A stretch of DNA of 34,494 nt from Streptococcus pseudopneumoniae (GCF_001072375.1 NZ_JVKV01000093.1:1-34494), one strand, 5' to 3'; numbered from the stretch's first letter, positions 25,601 through 34,074 are shown. Numbers and translations: made by a program. The notes: generated from the sequence alone by a model not told the origin.

Positions 25601-25957
25601 CTATTTCTCATACTTTTCTAGGACCTGCTGGGCTGTTTTCCCTTTAGCAAGCCAGTCTACTAATTTGTCCAGACGACGGATTTCCTGCATCAGAGGGTCC
25701 TCAATTTCCTCAATACGAATCCCACAAATCTTCCCTGTTATCGCAATCCGTTCAGGTGCATAAGACGGTGCCTGTCGAAAAAAATCTCCGTAGGTAAGGT
25801 CCCTATTCAGACAAGCAAGGATGGCACTCACTTCATAACCTGTCAGCCAACTGGTCACTTGGTGAACGGACTCTGCCCTTCCACCCTTTCGCTCAACCTT
25901 TGCAATCAAGGCTGGATAGATCGCAGAAAATTTCATATTGTATAATTTCTGACTCAT
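25601..25957 (-). CDS. DUF2200 family protein
   Basis: Protein of 118 aa. The string SAIYPALIAKVERKGGR, then VHQVTSWLTGY and the centre DFFRQAPSYAPERIAITGKICGI, match the DUF2200 family as I recall it. The family has no assigned function. It is soluble, with no signal peptide. The ribosome site AGAGGAAAG is close to the ATG. The extended -10 sits only 14 nt before the ATG, giving a leader of about 8 nt. Cotranscribed with the PAP2 gene. Confidence 0.85.
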   Translation of the reverse strand: MSQKLYNMKFSAIYPALIAKVERKGGRAESVHQVTSWLTGYEVSAILACLNRDLTYGDFFRQAPSYAPERIAITGKICGIRIEEIEDPLMQEIRRLDKLVDWLAKGKTAQQVLEKYEK

Positions 25958-25971
25958 ACTTTCCTCTTTCT

Positions 25972-25980
25972 ATTATACCA
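25972..25980 (-). promoter_or_regulatory. Extended -10 promoter of DUF2200-PAP2
   Basis: On the minus strand TGG-TATAAT (TATAAT at 25972-25977). The region where a -35 would be overlaps the hairpin of the exporter terminator (25994-26017). Confidence 0.65.
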
Positions 25981-25993
25981 GTATAAAGAAGAA

Positions 25994-26017
25994 AAAGAAG
26001 GCCGTCAAGCCTTCTTT
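25994..26017 (-). terminator. Terminator of the ABC exporter operon
   Basis: AAAGAAGGC (25994-26002) pairs with GCCTTCTTT (26009-26017) around a 6-nt loop; on the minus strand the stem ends in a T-run. It lies 4 nt past the exporter stop codon. Confidence 0.82.
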
Positions 26018-26021
26018 GGTT

Positions 26022-27782
26022 TTATTCTTCTACTTCATCTTCTGTAAATTGACTATTGTAGAGGTCAGCATAGAAACCACTCTGAGCCATGAGCTCATCG
26101 TGATTGCCTTGCTCAATGATATTTCCATCTTTCATGACCAGGATTAAGTCCGCATTACGGATAGTTGACAAGCGATGGGCGATGACAAAGGATGTGCGTC
26201 CTTCCATCAAACGGTCCATGGCTTTCTGAATCAACTCCTCTGTACGTGTATCGACTGAAGATGTCGCTTCGTCCAGAATCAAAAGTGGAGAATCTTTGAG
26301 AAGGGCACGAGCGATGGTCAAGAGCTGTTTCTGTCCGACGGACAAGGTCACTGTATCATCCAAGACGGTATCGTATCCATCTGGTAAAGTTGTGATAAAG
26401 TGGTGGATTCCGACTGCTTTGGCAGCTTCAATCACGCGCTCATCACTAATACCAGTTTGATTATAGATGAGATTGTCTCGAATGGTTCCTTCAAAAAGCC
26501 AGGTATCCTGCAAGACCATTGAAAAGGCATCGTGCACTTCTGAGCGCTTCATAGCCTTGGTATCCACACCATCGATGCGAATACTTCCCTTATCAATCTC
26601 ATAGAACTTCATCAAAAGGTTGACAATAGTAGTCTTACCCGCTCCAGTCGGCCCAACAATGGCAACCTTTTGCCCTTCATGAGCTGTCGCAGAAAAATCA
26701 TGGATGATCGTTTTCTCAGGAGTATAGCCAAAGGCAACTCTGTCAAAGACTACTTCACCCTTCATACCAGTCAATTGTCTTGCCTTATGAGATTCGTCTT
26801 CCATCTCAGCTTCGCCTAGAAACTCAAAGACACGGGTCATAGCTGCACTGGCCTGTTGCAAACTTGTAATCCCTTGGGCAATCTGTGATAAGGGTTGTGA
26901 GAAGGTACGAACATAAACCATGAAGGCTACGATAATCCCAATACTGATATGGCCTTCAAGAGCCAAGGCAGCACCGACGATAACAACCAAAACATAACTA
27001 AAGTTTCCGACAAAGAACATAGCAGGCATCATGATGCCAGAAATAAACTGAGATTTCCAGATACTATCATGTAGATTTTGATTCAAGCCTGCGAATGTTT
27101 CTTTAATGGTATCCACAGCATTATAGCTGGTCACCACATTGTGGCCAGAGTACATTTCTTCCACATAGCCGTTTACAGCTGCCAGATTGTTTTGTTGGGC
27201 TTTAAAGTAACCCTGTGACTTAGCCATAATCACTGAAACCGCAGCAAACCCAACAAGAGTTGAAACAACGGTTACCAATGCCAAAATCCAGTTCATGCCA
27301 AACATGGTAATCAAAACAGCGATTAGCAAGAAGCTAGCTGAGATAACGGTCCCTAGACTTTGGTTGAGGGACTGTGCTGCTGTATCAACGTCATTGGTTA
27401 CACGAGAAAGGGTGTCCCCTTGAGAATGACGGTCAAAATATCCTAAAGGCAAGCGATTGATTTTTTCAGCAATAGCTGTTCGCAAACGTTTTGAAAAATG
27501 TTGGATACTCGTTGAAAAAATATAGGCTTGCGTATAGTTTAGGATAATACCAATCACATATAGGATGACCAAAAAGCTAGCAATACTTGAGACAGCCTCT
27601 AGGTCAATCTCTGTCATTAACCCATCTGAAATCAAGTTGGTAATTTCTTTTATTTTAGTTGGACCATACACCGTAATGATACTTGAACATACAGCTGCCA
27701 CAACAGCTACTAGTAGGGGAAGTTGGAGACCTGCTAGAAAAGGTTTATATTGTTTCCATAAGGACATTTTCTTATTTTCCAT
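26022..27782 (-). CDS. ABC exporter half-transporter with the consensus catalytic site (EfrB/LmrD-like)
   Basis: Type IV ABC exporter half of 586 aa: six-helix membrane domain (about 20-320) and ATPase (about 345-586). Walker A GPTGAGKTT at about 375, Walker B LLILDEATSSVD with the catalytic Glu, H-loop IAHRLST at about 533. Its signature is LSVGQ instead of LSGGQ. The start at 27782 (MENKKMSLWKQY) has AAGGAGG upstream and overlaps the partner gene by 11 nt. Its complement in the partner is degenerate Walker B with a normal signature, so the two form a heterodimer with one active site. Relatives export drugs or lipids; substrate unknown. Confidence 0.92.
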   Translation of the reverse strand: MENKKMSLWKQYKPFLAGLQLPLLVAVVAAVCSSIITVYGPTKIKEITNLISDGLMTEIDLEAVSSIASFLVILYVIGIILNYTQAYIFSTSIQHFSKRLRTAIAEKINRLPLGYFDRHSQGDTLSRVTNDVDTAAQSLNQSLGTVISASFLLIAVLITMFGMNWILALVTVVSTLVGFAAVSVIMAKSQGYFKAQQNNLAAVNGYVEEMYSGHNVVTSYNAVDTIKETFAGLNQNLHDSIWKSQFISGIMMPAMFFVGNFSYVLVVIVGAALALEGHISIGIIVAFMVYVRTFSQPLSQIAQGITSLQQASAAMTRVFEFLGEAEMEDESHKARQLTGMKGEVVFDRVAFGYTPEKTIIHDFSATAHEGQKVAIVGPTGAGKTTIVNLLMKFYEIDKGSIRIDGVDTKAMKRSEVHDAFSMVLQDTWLFEGTIRDNLIYNQTGISDERVIEAAKAVGIHHFITTLPDGYDTVLDDTVTLSVGQKQLLTIARALLKDSPLLILDEATSSVDTRTEELIQKAMDRLMEGRTSFVIAHRLSTIRNADLILVMKDGNIIEQGNHDELMAQSGFYADLYNSQFTEDEVEE

Positions 27783-29541
27783 GTTCCAATTCCTCCTTCG
27801 ATAGTTGTGAATAGGCAATTTCTTGATAAACTTCGTTAGTTGCAAGAAGTTCCTTGTGGGTGCCTTGTCCCACGACTTTCCCCTGATCCAAGACTAAGAT
27901 CAGGTCAGCGTCCATGATGGTTGAAATGCGTTGGGCAACGATCAACTTGGTCATGGATTGTGTCTTTTCAGCTAATACTTGGCGCAAGATACGGTCTGTC
28001 TTGTAGTCCAAGGCTGAGAATGAATCGTCAAAAATGAGAATCTCTGGCTTACGAGCCAAGGCACGCGCAATGGCCAAACGTTGTCTTTGACCTCCTGAGA
28101 AGTTAGTCCCACCTTGAGCCACTTCTGAAGCTAGACCTGCTTCCTTATCTTCGATAAAGTTTTTAGACTGGGCCAATTCCAAAGCTTGCCACATGGCAGT
28201 CTCACTTAGTGGCGTTTCTTGACTCTTACCAAAGTCGAGATTGCCCTTGACATCTCCTGAGAAGAGGACTGCTTTTTGTGGGATATAGCCGACTTTATTA
28301 CGCAAATCTTCCAAGTCGTAATCTTTCACATTGACACCGTCCACTAGGATTTCCCCATCAGATACATCATAAAAACGAGGCAAGAGGTTCACAAGCGTAG
28401 ATTTACCAGAACCAGTTGAGCCGATAAAGGCAATGGTTTGTCCTGCTTCTGCCTTGAAACTGACATGCTCCACAACCGCTTCTGAGTTTTTAGAGTAACG
28501 GAAGGTTACATCACGGAATTCCACTTGACCTTGAACAGATGCTTCTGCAGTCTGTGGTTGACTAGGATTTTCAATAGAAGAATGCAAGTCCAGCACTTGA
28601 TTGATACGTCCTGCAGAAACCAAGGTACGAGGAAGGACGATAAAGAGAGCACCCATGAGCAAGAAGCCCATCACGACCTGCATGGCATAAGACATGAAGA
28701 CCACCATATCACTAAAGAGTGGCAGACGTTCTGTCAGGCTAGCATCGTTGATAAGATAGGCACCAATCCAGTAAATTGCAAGGATCAAGCCACTAGAAAT
28801 CGCCTGCATAATTGGGTTCATAATGGCCATTAAGCGACTAACAAAGAGATTGAGTCGCGTGACTTCTTCATTAGCTTCTTCGAATTTCTTATCTTGATAA
28901 TCCTCAGCATTATAAGCACGAACAACCCGAATCCCTGTCAAACTTTCACGAGTAATACTATTGAGTTTATCTGTCAATTTTTGAATGACAGATTGTTTCG
29001 GAAAGGCCAGAGTCAGGAGAACAGTTGTCATCAAAACATTGACGATAACAGCGATTACTACTGCCCAGAGCCAGTACTCAGACTTCCCAAGGATTTTTCC
29101 AATGGCCCAGATAGCCATAATAGGACCACGAGTGACCACCTGGAGTCCCATGGTAAAAAGCATCTGAACCTGTGTGATATCATTAGTCGTCCGAGTCAAA
29201 AGACTGGGGATTGAAAAACGTTTGATCTCTGTCTGCGAGAAATCTAGAACTCGATTAAAAATATCGCTTCGTAGATGAGCCGTATAGGATGCTGCAACTC
29301 GAGCAGCAAAAAATCCAACTGTTACAGATGATAAGAAGGCTAAGAATGACAAACCCATCATCTTAGTTGCTGGCGACCAAAGGTCTCCCAACTCCGTACC
29401 TGGCGTTCCGAGTAATTCTGTTATTTTTGAAACGTAAGTCGGTACTTCTAACTCTAGATAGACCGAGAAACAGGTAAAGAGAACAGTTATTAGAATCATG
29501 CCCCACTCTTTTCCTGTGATACGCTTAGCGAGTTTCTTCAT
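27772..29541 (-). CDS. ABC exporter half-transporter with degenerate catalytic site (EfrA/LmrC-like)
   Basis: Partner half of 589 aa: membrane domain about 15-310 and ATPase about 340-589. Walker A GSTGSGKST is intact at about 373-381 and the signature is normal (FSGGQRQ at about 477). Walker B is LIFDDSFSALD, with Asp where the catalytic Glu should be, and the H-loop is VAQRIST, with Gln for His. These changes define the non-catalytic site in heterodimeric exporters such as LmrCD and TM287/288. The start at 29541 has GGAGG upstream, and the first 17 nt overlap marR. Confidence 0.92.
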   Translation of the reverse strand: MKKLAKRITGKEWGMILITVLFTCFSVYLELEVPTYVSKITELLGTPGTELGDLWSPATKMMGLSFLAFLSSVTVGFFAARVAASYTAHLRSDIFNRVLDFSQTEIKRFSIPSLLTRTTNDITQVQMLFTMGLQVVTRGPIMAIWAIGKILGKSEYWLWAVVIAVIVNVLMTTVLLTLAFPKQSVIQKLTDKLNSITRESLTGIRVVRAYNAEDYQDKKFEEANEEVTRLNLFVSRLMAIMNPIMQAISSGLILAIYWIGAYLINDASLTERLPLFSDMVVFMSYAMQVVMGFLLMGALFIVLPRTLVSAGRINQVLDLHSSIENPSQPQTAEASVQGQVEFRDVTFRYSKNSEAVVEHVSFKAEAGQTIAFIGSTGSGKSTLVNLLPRFYDVSDGEILVDGVNVKDYDLEDLRNKVGYIPQKAVLFSGDVKGNLDFGKSQETPLSETAMWQALELAQSKNFIEDKEAGLASEVAQGGTNFSGGQRQRLAIARALARKPEILIFDDSFSALDYKTDRILRQVLAEKTQSMTKLIVAQRISTIMDADLILVLDQGKVVGQGTHKELLATNEVYQEIAYSQLSKEELEHGK

Positions 29542-29986
29542 TCTTACCTCCTATTTTTTCTACATTTGCTTGTAGTTGGCCCATGACTTCTTCAAAAATA
29601 GCGAGATTCTCTTCGGAAATGCCATCAAGCAAACTACGGTTCATTCGATCAAAGAATGATTTGATTTGTTTCATCTGAGAGCGTGATTTTTCGGTCAAGT
29701 GAACAAATTTCGCCCGTTTATCACTTGGACTCACCTCCAACTCCACCAAACCATTTTGCACCATGCGCTTCACTAGATTACTGGCGACTGACTTGGTGAT
29801 ATTGAGTTCCTGCTCAATATCCTTGATTAACACCGCCTGTTCAGACTCCTCACGATAGTCTAAAAATCGTATGACTTGGCCCTGCGGTCCACCCATAAAT
29901 TCAATACCACAACGTTTAGCTTCCTGTTGCACCATAAGGTGAACCTGATGACCAAAGCGTTTAAAAGCTAACATCGGCTTATCCAT
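29525..29986 (-). CDS. MarR-family regulator of the ABC exporter
   Basis: Winged-helix repressor of 153 aa. The central HTH is at about 50-75 (LNITKSVASNLVKRMVQNGLVE), followed by the wing SPSDKRAKFVHLTEKS. The start at 29986 has AAGGAG upstream. It is the first gene of the operon with the two exporter halves, a usual arrangement for a drug-responsive repressor. Three palindromes close to its promoter fit its own operators. The ligand is unknown. Confidence 0.93.
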   Translation of the reverse strand: MDKPMLAFKRFGHQVHLMVQQEAKRCGIEFMGGPQGQVIRFLDYREESEQAVLIKDIEQELNITKSVASNLVKRMVQNGLVELEVSPSDKRAKFVHLTEKSRSQMKQIKSFFDRMNRSLLDGISEENLAIFEEVMGQLQANVEKIGGKNEETR

Positions 29987-30010
29987 GATTGCTCCTTTTT
30001 ACACATAAAT

Positions 30011-30096
30011 AGTTCTCTAGAGAACCAATAAGTTTCCATGAGAACTATTTTATCATTTTCAAATAGGATGTCAAGAAAAAAGTTTCCTAGAGAACT
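30011..30096. promoter_or_regulatory. Three MarR-type palindromic operators
   Basis: O1 AGTTCTCTAGAGAACC (30011-30026, inner 14 bp a perfect palindrome), O2 AGTTTCCATGAGAACT (30031-30046) and O3 AGTTTCCTAGAGAACT (30081-30096) share AGTTNNC...GAGAAC. The spacings are 20 bp and 50 bp, both near whole helical turns. O2 covers the marR transcription start, O1 lies in its leader, and O3 lies next to its -35 and just upstream of the divergent -35 at 30110. Confidence 0.85.
30047..30074 (-). promoter_or_regulatory. Promoter of marR-ABC exporter operon
   Basis: On the minus strand TTGACA (30069-30074), 16 nt, TGA-TAAAAT (30047-30052). It lies between operators O2 and O3. Confidence 0.85.
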
Positions 30097-30109
30097 ATCT
30101 AAGCAGAAA

Positions 30110-30138
30110 TTGACATAAGCTCTTATTTTATCTATAAT
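30110..30138 (+). promoter_or_regulatory. Consensus promoter of the divergent membrane-protein gene
   Basis: TTGACA (30110-30115), 17 nt, TATAAT (30133-30138), a perfect consensus. Start near 30145, about 50 nt before the chosen ATG. Operator O3 ends 13 bp before the -35. Confidence 0.88.
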
Positions 30139-30193
30139 AAACACTATCTCACATAGATACGAATCCAGTTTACTAGAAATGAGAAATTCACAC

Positions 30194-30868
30194 ATGAAAC
30201 AAAAAGAACAGAAACTCTTAGGAATCCTTGCCATCATCTTTGGAGCCCTGGCGCTTCTTGGTTCTTGGATACCTATCGTTAACATCCTATCATTTTTCCT
30301 TGCCATTGCCACTTTGATTTTAGGAGTTTTTGGTATTGCCATCAATCTCAGAAACCGTAAAACATTGGCTATCATCGGGACAACCTTAGGTCTTATTTCC
30401 ATTGTCCTTGTTTTAATAACTCAAGTTCTATCTACTAATGTCTTTACTGACCTTGCCAGAACCTTTAGTCACCCCTATAGAAATATCACTTCTTCAACTG
30501 ATACTGAGGATTATGGTGAACTTCCTGATAGTAGTACAGACGAGGGGGATGACGAGGAGGATACTGAATTCTTCACTTGGAGCCAGGAACAGTTCGATGC
30601 CTTGGTAGAAGGGGACACTTCTGATAGTGGGAAAGGTGGCAGCAACTACAAAGATATTATCAGAAAACACGGAATCCCAGATTCAGAAACAGATTCAGTT
30701 ATGGGAGACTATGAAATAAAAAGAATCACCTATCTCTCCATCAGTTCAGACCCTAAGACAGTTGTGCTCACGTTTGTTAAGCAGGAAAATGGCCAGTTTC
30801 TTCTAATCCGTAAATTTGCTGTCGGACTGGACCGAAAAGAACAATCTGATTCTGGAGTGAAAGTTTAA
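30194..30868 (+). CDS. DUF4190-like membrane protein with an extracellular C-terminal domain
   Basis: Protein of 224 aa (239-like longer forms start at 30179, five codons upstream; neither start has a strong ribosome site). Residues about 8-75 hold two or three hydrophobic helices with Gly-rich turns (LLGILAIIFGALALLGSW, FFLAIATLILGVFGIAINL, TLAIIGTTLGLISIVLVLI). A very acidic linker follows (STDEGDDEEDTEFF). The C-terminal part, about 130-215, has KGGSNYKDIIRKHGIP and a YLSIS...VVLTFVKQENGQF pattern resembling lipoprotein SmpA/BLIP-like folds. It is divergent from marR, so the MarR protein may control it too. The function is unknown. Confidence 0.82.
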   Translation: MKQKEQKLLGILAIIFGALALLGSWIPIVNILSFFLAIATLILGVFGIAINLRNRKTLAIIGTTLGLISIVLVLITQVLSTNVFTDLARTFSHPYRNITSSTDTEDYGELPDSSTDEGDDEEDTEFFTWSQEQFDALVEGDTSDSGKGGSNYKDIIRKHGIPDSETDSVMGDYEIKRITYLSISSDPKTVVLTFVKQENGQFLLIRKFAVGLDRKEQSDSGVKV

Positions 30869-30880
30869 CATAACTAAAAA

Positions 30881-30932
30881 GGTGCCGGGAATACAATCGG
30901 TAGACCAAGTCTCGATTTCTAAACCCCAGCAC
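30881..30932. other. Inverted-repeat element of unknown role between the membrane-protein gene and yebC
   Basis: GTGCCGGG (30882-30889) pairs with CCCAGCAC (30925-30932), 7 of 8 positions, enclosing a shorter AGAC/GTCT pair. The 30869-31044 gap otherwise shows one small inverted repeat, AATCC/GGATT (30947-30959), and no open reading frame I would support. Confidence 0.35.
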
Positions 30933-31044
30933 TAGGATATTTCCACAATCCATTGGATTATAGACAATTATAGATTACTAATAACGTTTTGAGCAAAAGA
31001 AATTTTTGTCTCTTTCCTGCCCTTTTGTCATCACAGGATAAACA

Positions 31045-31078
31045 AACCCCTTGAAAACACTGAATTTTCAAAGGGGTT
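31045..31078. terminator. Terminator of yebC, probably bidirectional
   Basis: AACCCCTTGAAAA (31045-31057) pairs with TTTTCAAAGGGGTT (31065-31078) with one bulged A. A T-run follows on the plus strand and a weaker one on the minus strand. The yebC stop is at 31089. Confidence 0.82.
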
Positions 31079-31088
31079 ATTTTTATTC

Positions 31089-31805
31089 TTAGAATCCGTC
31101 TACGTTTGTGTAGATTTTTTGTACGTCTTCGTCGTCTTCAAGGACTCCGTAGAGTTTTTCAAATGTTTCCAAATCTTCACCTGACAACTCAACTTCTGAT
31201 TGAGGAATCATTTCCAATTCAGTTACTTGGAACTCTTCAATACCAGATTCACGCAAAGCAACGATAGCCTTGTGAAGGTCAGTTGGTGCAGTGTAGACAG
31301 TGATTGTTCCTTCTTCTGCTTCTACATCATCTACATCGACATCTGCTTCAAGCAAGAGTTCAAAGATAGCGTCAGCATCTTCACCTGCAAAGACGATAAC
31401 ACCCTTGTTGTCAAAGAGGTAAGATACAGAACCTGAAGCTCCCATGTTCCCGCCGTTTTTACCAAAGGCAGCACGCACGTTGGCAGCTGTACGGTTAACG
31501 TTTGAAGTCAAAGTATCCACGATCAACATAGAACCATTTGGTCCGAAACCTTCATAACGTCCTTCTGTAAAGGTTTCGTCTGTGTTTCCTTTTGCTTTAT
31601 CGATAGCCTTATCAATAACGTGTTTTGGTACTTGCGCTTGTTTGGCACGATCGATAACGAATTTCAAAGCAGTGTTTAGTTCTGGATCTGGCTCACCTTT
31701 TTTAGCTGCTACATAGATTTCTACACCAAATTTTGCATATACTTTAGAGTTAGCTCCATCTTTAGCCGTTTTCTTGGCTACGATATTGGCCCATTTACGT
31801 CCCAT
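31089..31805 (-). CDS. yebC: YebC/PmpR-family regulator
   Basis: Protein of 238 aa, the usual length. The N-terminal [21 protein letters not shown] matches the family (GHSKWANI in others). The middle [26 protein letters not shown], split here as EGFGPNGS and TLTSNVNRT, and [15 protein letters not shown] are highly conserved. Known members act as transcription regulators, and recent work links the family to ribosomes stalled at proline stretches. The ribosome site is AAGGAG and the promoter an extended -10. Confidence 0.95.
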   Translation of the reverse strand: MGRKWANIVAKKTAKDGANSKVYAKFGVEIYVAAKKGEPDPELNTALKFVIDRAKQAQVPKHVIDKAIDKAKGNTDETFTEGRYEGFGPNGSMLIVDTLTSNVNRTAANVRAAFGKNGGNMGASGSVSYLFDNKGVIVFAGEDADAIFELLLEADVDVDDVEAEEGTITVYTAPTDLHKAIVALRESGIEEFQVTELEMIPQSEVELSGEDLETFEKLYGVLEDDEDVQKIYTNVDGF

Positions 31806-31840
31806 TAGGAATCTCCTTTTTTCACATTTTAATCTTTCTT

Positions 31841-31849
31841 ATTATAACA
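31841..31849 (-). promoter_or_regulatory. Extended -10 promoter of yebC
   Basis: On the minus strand TGT-TATAAT (TATAAT at 31841-31846); no good -35. Confidence 0.7.
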
Positions 31850-31901
31850 CAAGTCTATCCGATTTTCACTAGAGGAAATGGATTTTCTTTTGTAAATTAA
31901 G

Positions 31902-33272
31902 CTAGGATTTCCCGCCAGTAGCCAAGAGTTTTTTGCCTTCTTTGATCCATGGATGTTTGGAAAGTGAGAAGTAAAGTTGGGCAGTCATAACTAGCCAGAG
32001 AAGGGGCTCACATAGAATCACACCTGTATAACCTGTCCAAGGAATAATCCAAGCCACGAAAATAATTTTACCAAAAAACTCGATAAAGCTTGATACAAGT
32101 GGCAAGAATTTTTGACCGAGACCCTGCAAGCTATTTCTATAGATCAATAAAAGACTCAAAAACGGATAGAATACAGAACTGATGCGTAGGTACAAAGCCC
32201 CATTTTCAATCAAGTAACCGTCTGTCGAACTTGCCAGGAAAGAAACTAGGCTAGGACTTGCAAAAAATAGGAATACACAAGCAAAGCTTGCCCAAGCCAT
32301 ACTGATATAACTCCCTAGTCGAAGACCGTGGACAATGCGATCTGGACGTTTTGCACCAAAGTTTTGAGAGATAAAAGTCGTCATCGATGCTGAGATAGCC
32401 GTCATTGGCAATAAGGCAAAGGCCATGATTCGGCGTGCTGCTGTCTGAGCACTGATAATGACTGCTCCAAAACTATTGACAGAGGATTGCAAAATAACAC
32501 TTCCGACAGAGACGATTGAACCCATCAAGCCCATGGCTAGCCCCTGCTCTAAGAGATCGACATAGAGGGCCTTATTCCATTTAAAATCCTTCAACCTAGG
32601 AAGGAGCTCTGGAACACTCTTTCGGATATAGAAATAACAAAGGATAGCTGACAAACCCTGGGATATAATGGTTGCAAGACCTGCAGACTGAACACCTAAC
32701 TGCAATTGTGTAATAAAATACAAATCCAGAATGACATTAACGATGGCTGAGAAAATAAGAAAACCAAGCGCCGCAAGACTATCGCCAACAGAGCGTAGCA
32801 AACCTGCAAAAAGATTATAAGCAAAGCTCACTCCCACACAGCTAACAATCATGGAGATATATTCATAGGACTGAGGGAGAATTTCTGCAGGTGTTTCTAG
32901 GTACTGTAAGAGTGGATAAAGACCAAAAAAGCCCATCAACATGACAAGCACACTCAAGATAATCCCTAAAATCCAAGTTGCTGCGACAGCTTCCTTAATC
33001 TTTTCAAAATTACGAGCGCCATAAAGACGTGCAATAACAACACCCATCCCATTTCCAACACCGAGGGCAAAGCCGATAATCAAATCAAAAATGGCTGTCG
33101 TTGCTCCGACTGCCGCCAAGGATTCTTGCCCTAAAAAACGCCCAACAATCAAGATATCAGCTGTATTGTAAAGTTGCTGAAAGATATTGGACAGTAGAAT
33201 CGGTAATGCAAAACTAATTAGCGCGGGAAGGATGGGGCCATGAATCAGGTCCACCGTTGATTTTTTATTCAT
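31902..33272 (-). CDS. MATE-family efflux transporter
   Basis: Membrane antiporter of 456 aa with about twelve hydrophobic helices in two similar halves. The N-terminal PILPALISFALPILLSN, FQQLYNTADILIVGRFLG and GATTAIFDLIIGFALGVGNG segments fit MepA/NorM-like MATE proteins, which export cationic drugs using Na+ or H+. The second half repeats the pattern (LEQGLAMGLMGSIVSVGSVILQ). The ATG at 33272 lies 6 nt after the -10 with no ribosome site, so the mRNA is probably leaderless; no good internal start exists. Substrate unknown. Confidence 0.92.
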   Translation of the reverse strand: MNKKSTVDLIHGPILPALISFALPILLSNIFQQLYNTADILIVGRFLGQESLAAVGATTAIFDLIIGFALGVGNGMGVVIARLYGARNFEKIKEAVAATWILGIILSVLVMLMGFFGLYPLLQYLETPAEILPQSYEYISMIVSCVGVSFAYNLFAGLLRSVGDSLAALGFLIFSAIVNVILDLYFITQLQLGVQSAGLATIISQGLSAILCYFYIRKSVPELLPRLKDFKWNKALYVDLLEQGLAMGLMGSIVSVGSVILQSSVNSFGAVIISAQTAARRIMAFALLPMTAISASMTTFISQNFGAKRPDRIVHGLRLGSYISMAWASFACVFLFFASPSLVSFLASSTDGYLIENGALYLRISSVFYPFLSLLLIYRNSLQGLGQKFLPLVSSFIEFFGKIIFVAWIIPWTGYTGVILCEPLLWLVMTAQLYFSLSKHPWIKEGKKLLATGGKS

Positions 33273-33278
33273 AAGGCT

Positions 33279-33307
33279 ATTATATCAGCTTTCCAGTAGG
33301 GGAACAA
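33279..33307 (-). promoter_or_regulatory. Promoter of the MATE gene
   Basis: On the minus strand TTGTTC (33302-33307), 17 nt, TGA-TATAAT (33279-33284), followed by six bases and then the ATG. Confidence 0.78.
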
Positions 33308-33328
33308 GAGAGTTTGGATAAGAAAGCG

Positions 33329-33357
33329 TTGCCTATATACAGACAATCTGGTATAAT
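33329..33357 (+). promoter_or_regulatory. Promoter of the GNAT gene
   Basis: TTGCCT (33329-33334), 17 nt, TGG-TATAAT (33352-33357). Divergent from the MATE promoter. Confidence 0.85.
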
Positions 33358-33380
33358 CATGACAGAAAAGGAGGTTAGGT

Positions 33381-33935
33381 ATGACCTTAACCAGCCAGTT
33401 AATTACAGATGTATTTCCAGATCTTGAAAAAGTTGACCAATTAAACAAGGAAGCTTTTCCTGAAGAAGAAAGGGTACCTTTGGAAGAATTTTTACGTTAC
33501 CAAGATAGGGATGACGCTCACTTTTTCGCTTTTTATAACGAGGAAGAATTTGTTGGCTTCGCTTTTGCTATTGCCAATCAAAAAGCATTCTACATCAGCT
33601 TTTTTGCCATTATGCCCCATCTCCGCAGTCATGGCTACGGGAGAGAAATCATTGAAAAACTCATTGATTTTTACCAACGTACCATGATTCTTGAAGTGGA
33701 GCGGTTGGACGAAGATTGTGATAACCTCGAACAACGAAAAGCCCGCATGGATTTCTACTTACAAAATGGTTTTAAAACTGCCAATGCCTTTTTAGAATAC
33801 GAGGGTATGAGCTTTGAAATTCTCTATCGTGGTGACCATTTTGATGAAGAAGCCTATCGGAATATCTTTCAAAAATTGCAAGAAGAGAATTACTTTGACT
33901 TCCACATCGAGTACCGTCGCTTTAGTGAACACTAA
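33381..33935 (+). CDS. GNAT-family N-acetyltransferase
   Basis: Protein of 184 aa. The acetyl-CoA-binding motif is MPHLRSHGYGREIIEKLI (R-x-x-G-x-G form), preceded by the strand FYISFFAI; RKARMDFYLQNGFK is the later motif where the tyrosine usually helps catalysis. The N-terminal EAFPEEERVPLEEF is shared by streptococcal relatives. The ribosome site is AAAGGAGG. Substrate unknown; a single-gene unit ended by a strong terminator. Confidence 0.9.
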   Translation: MTLTSQLITDVFPDLEKVDQLNKEAFPEEERVPLEEFLRYQDRDDAHFFAFYNEEEFVGFAFAIANQKAFYISFFAIMPHLRSHGYGREIIEKLIDFYQRTMILEVERLDEDCDNLEQRKARMDFYLQNGFKTANAFLEYEGMSFEILYRGDHFDEEAYRNIFQKLQEENYFDFHIEYRRFSEH

Positions 33936-33995
33936 TCTAGATTGCAACCTTGAATCTCCATTAAAGATTTGTAATTTTCTCTATAACCGATTTAC

Positions 33996-34020
33996 AATCA
34001 CCTGTCGCAGGTGATTTTTT
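33996..34020 (+). terminator. Terminator of the GNAT gene
   Basis: AATCACCTG (33996-34004) pairs with CAGGTGATT (34008-34016) around TCG, followed by T residues to 34020. Confidence 0.92.
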
Positions 34021-34074
34021 ATTTTTCCCAAAGAAGATAAAAATTTGAAAAAAACTATCCCTAGCTCATCATAA

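Noticed and set aside
29968..30402. A minus-strand frame of 144 codons across the marR intergenic region
   Set aside because: It covers the promoters and operators and runs antisense into the membrane-protein gene; no ribosome site or domain.
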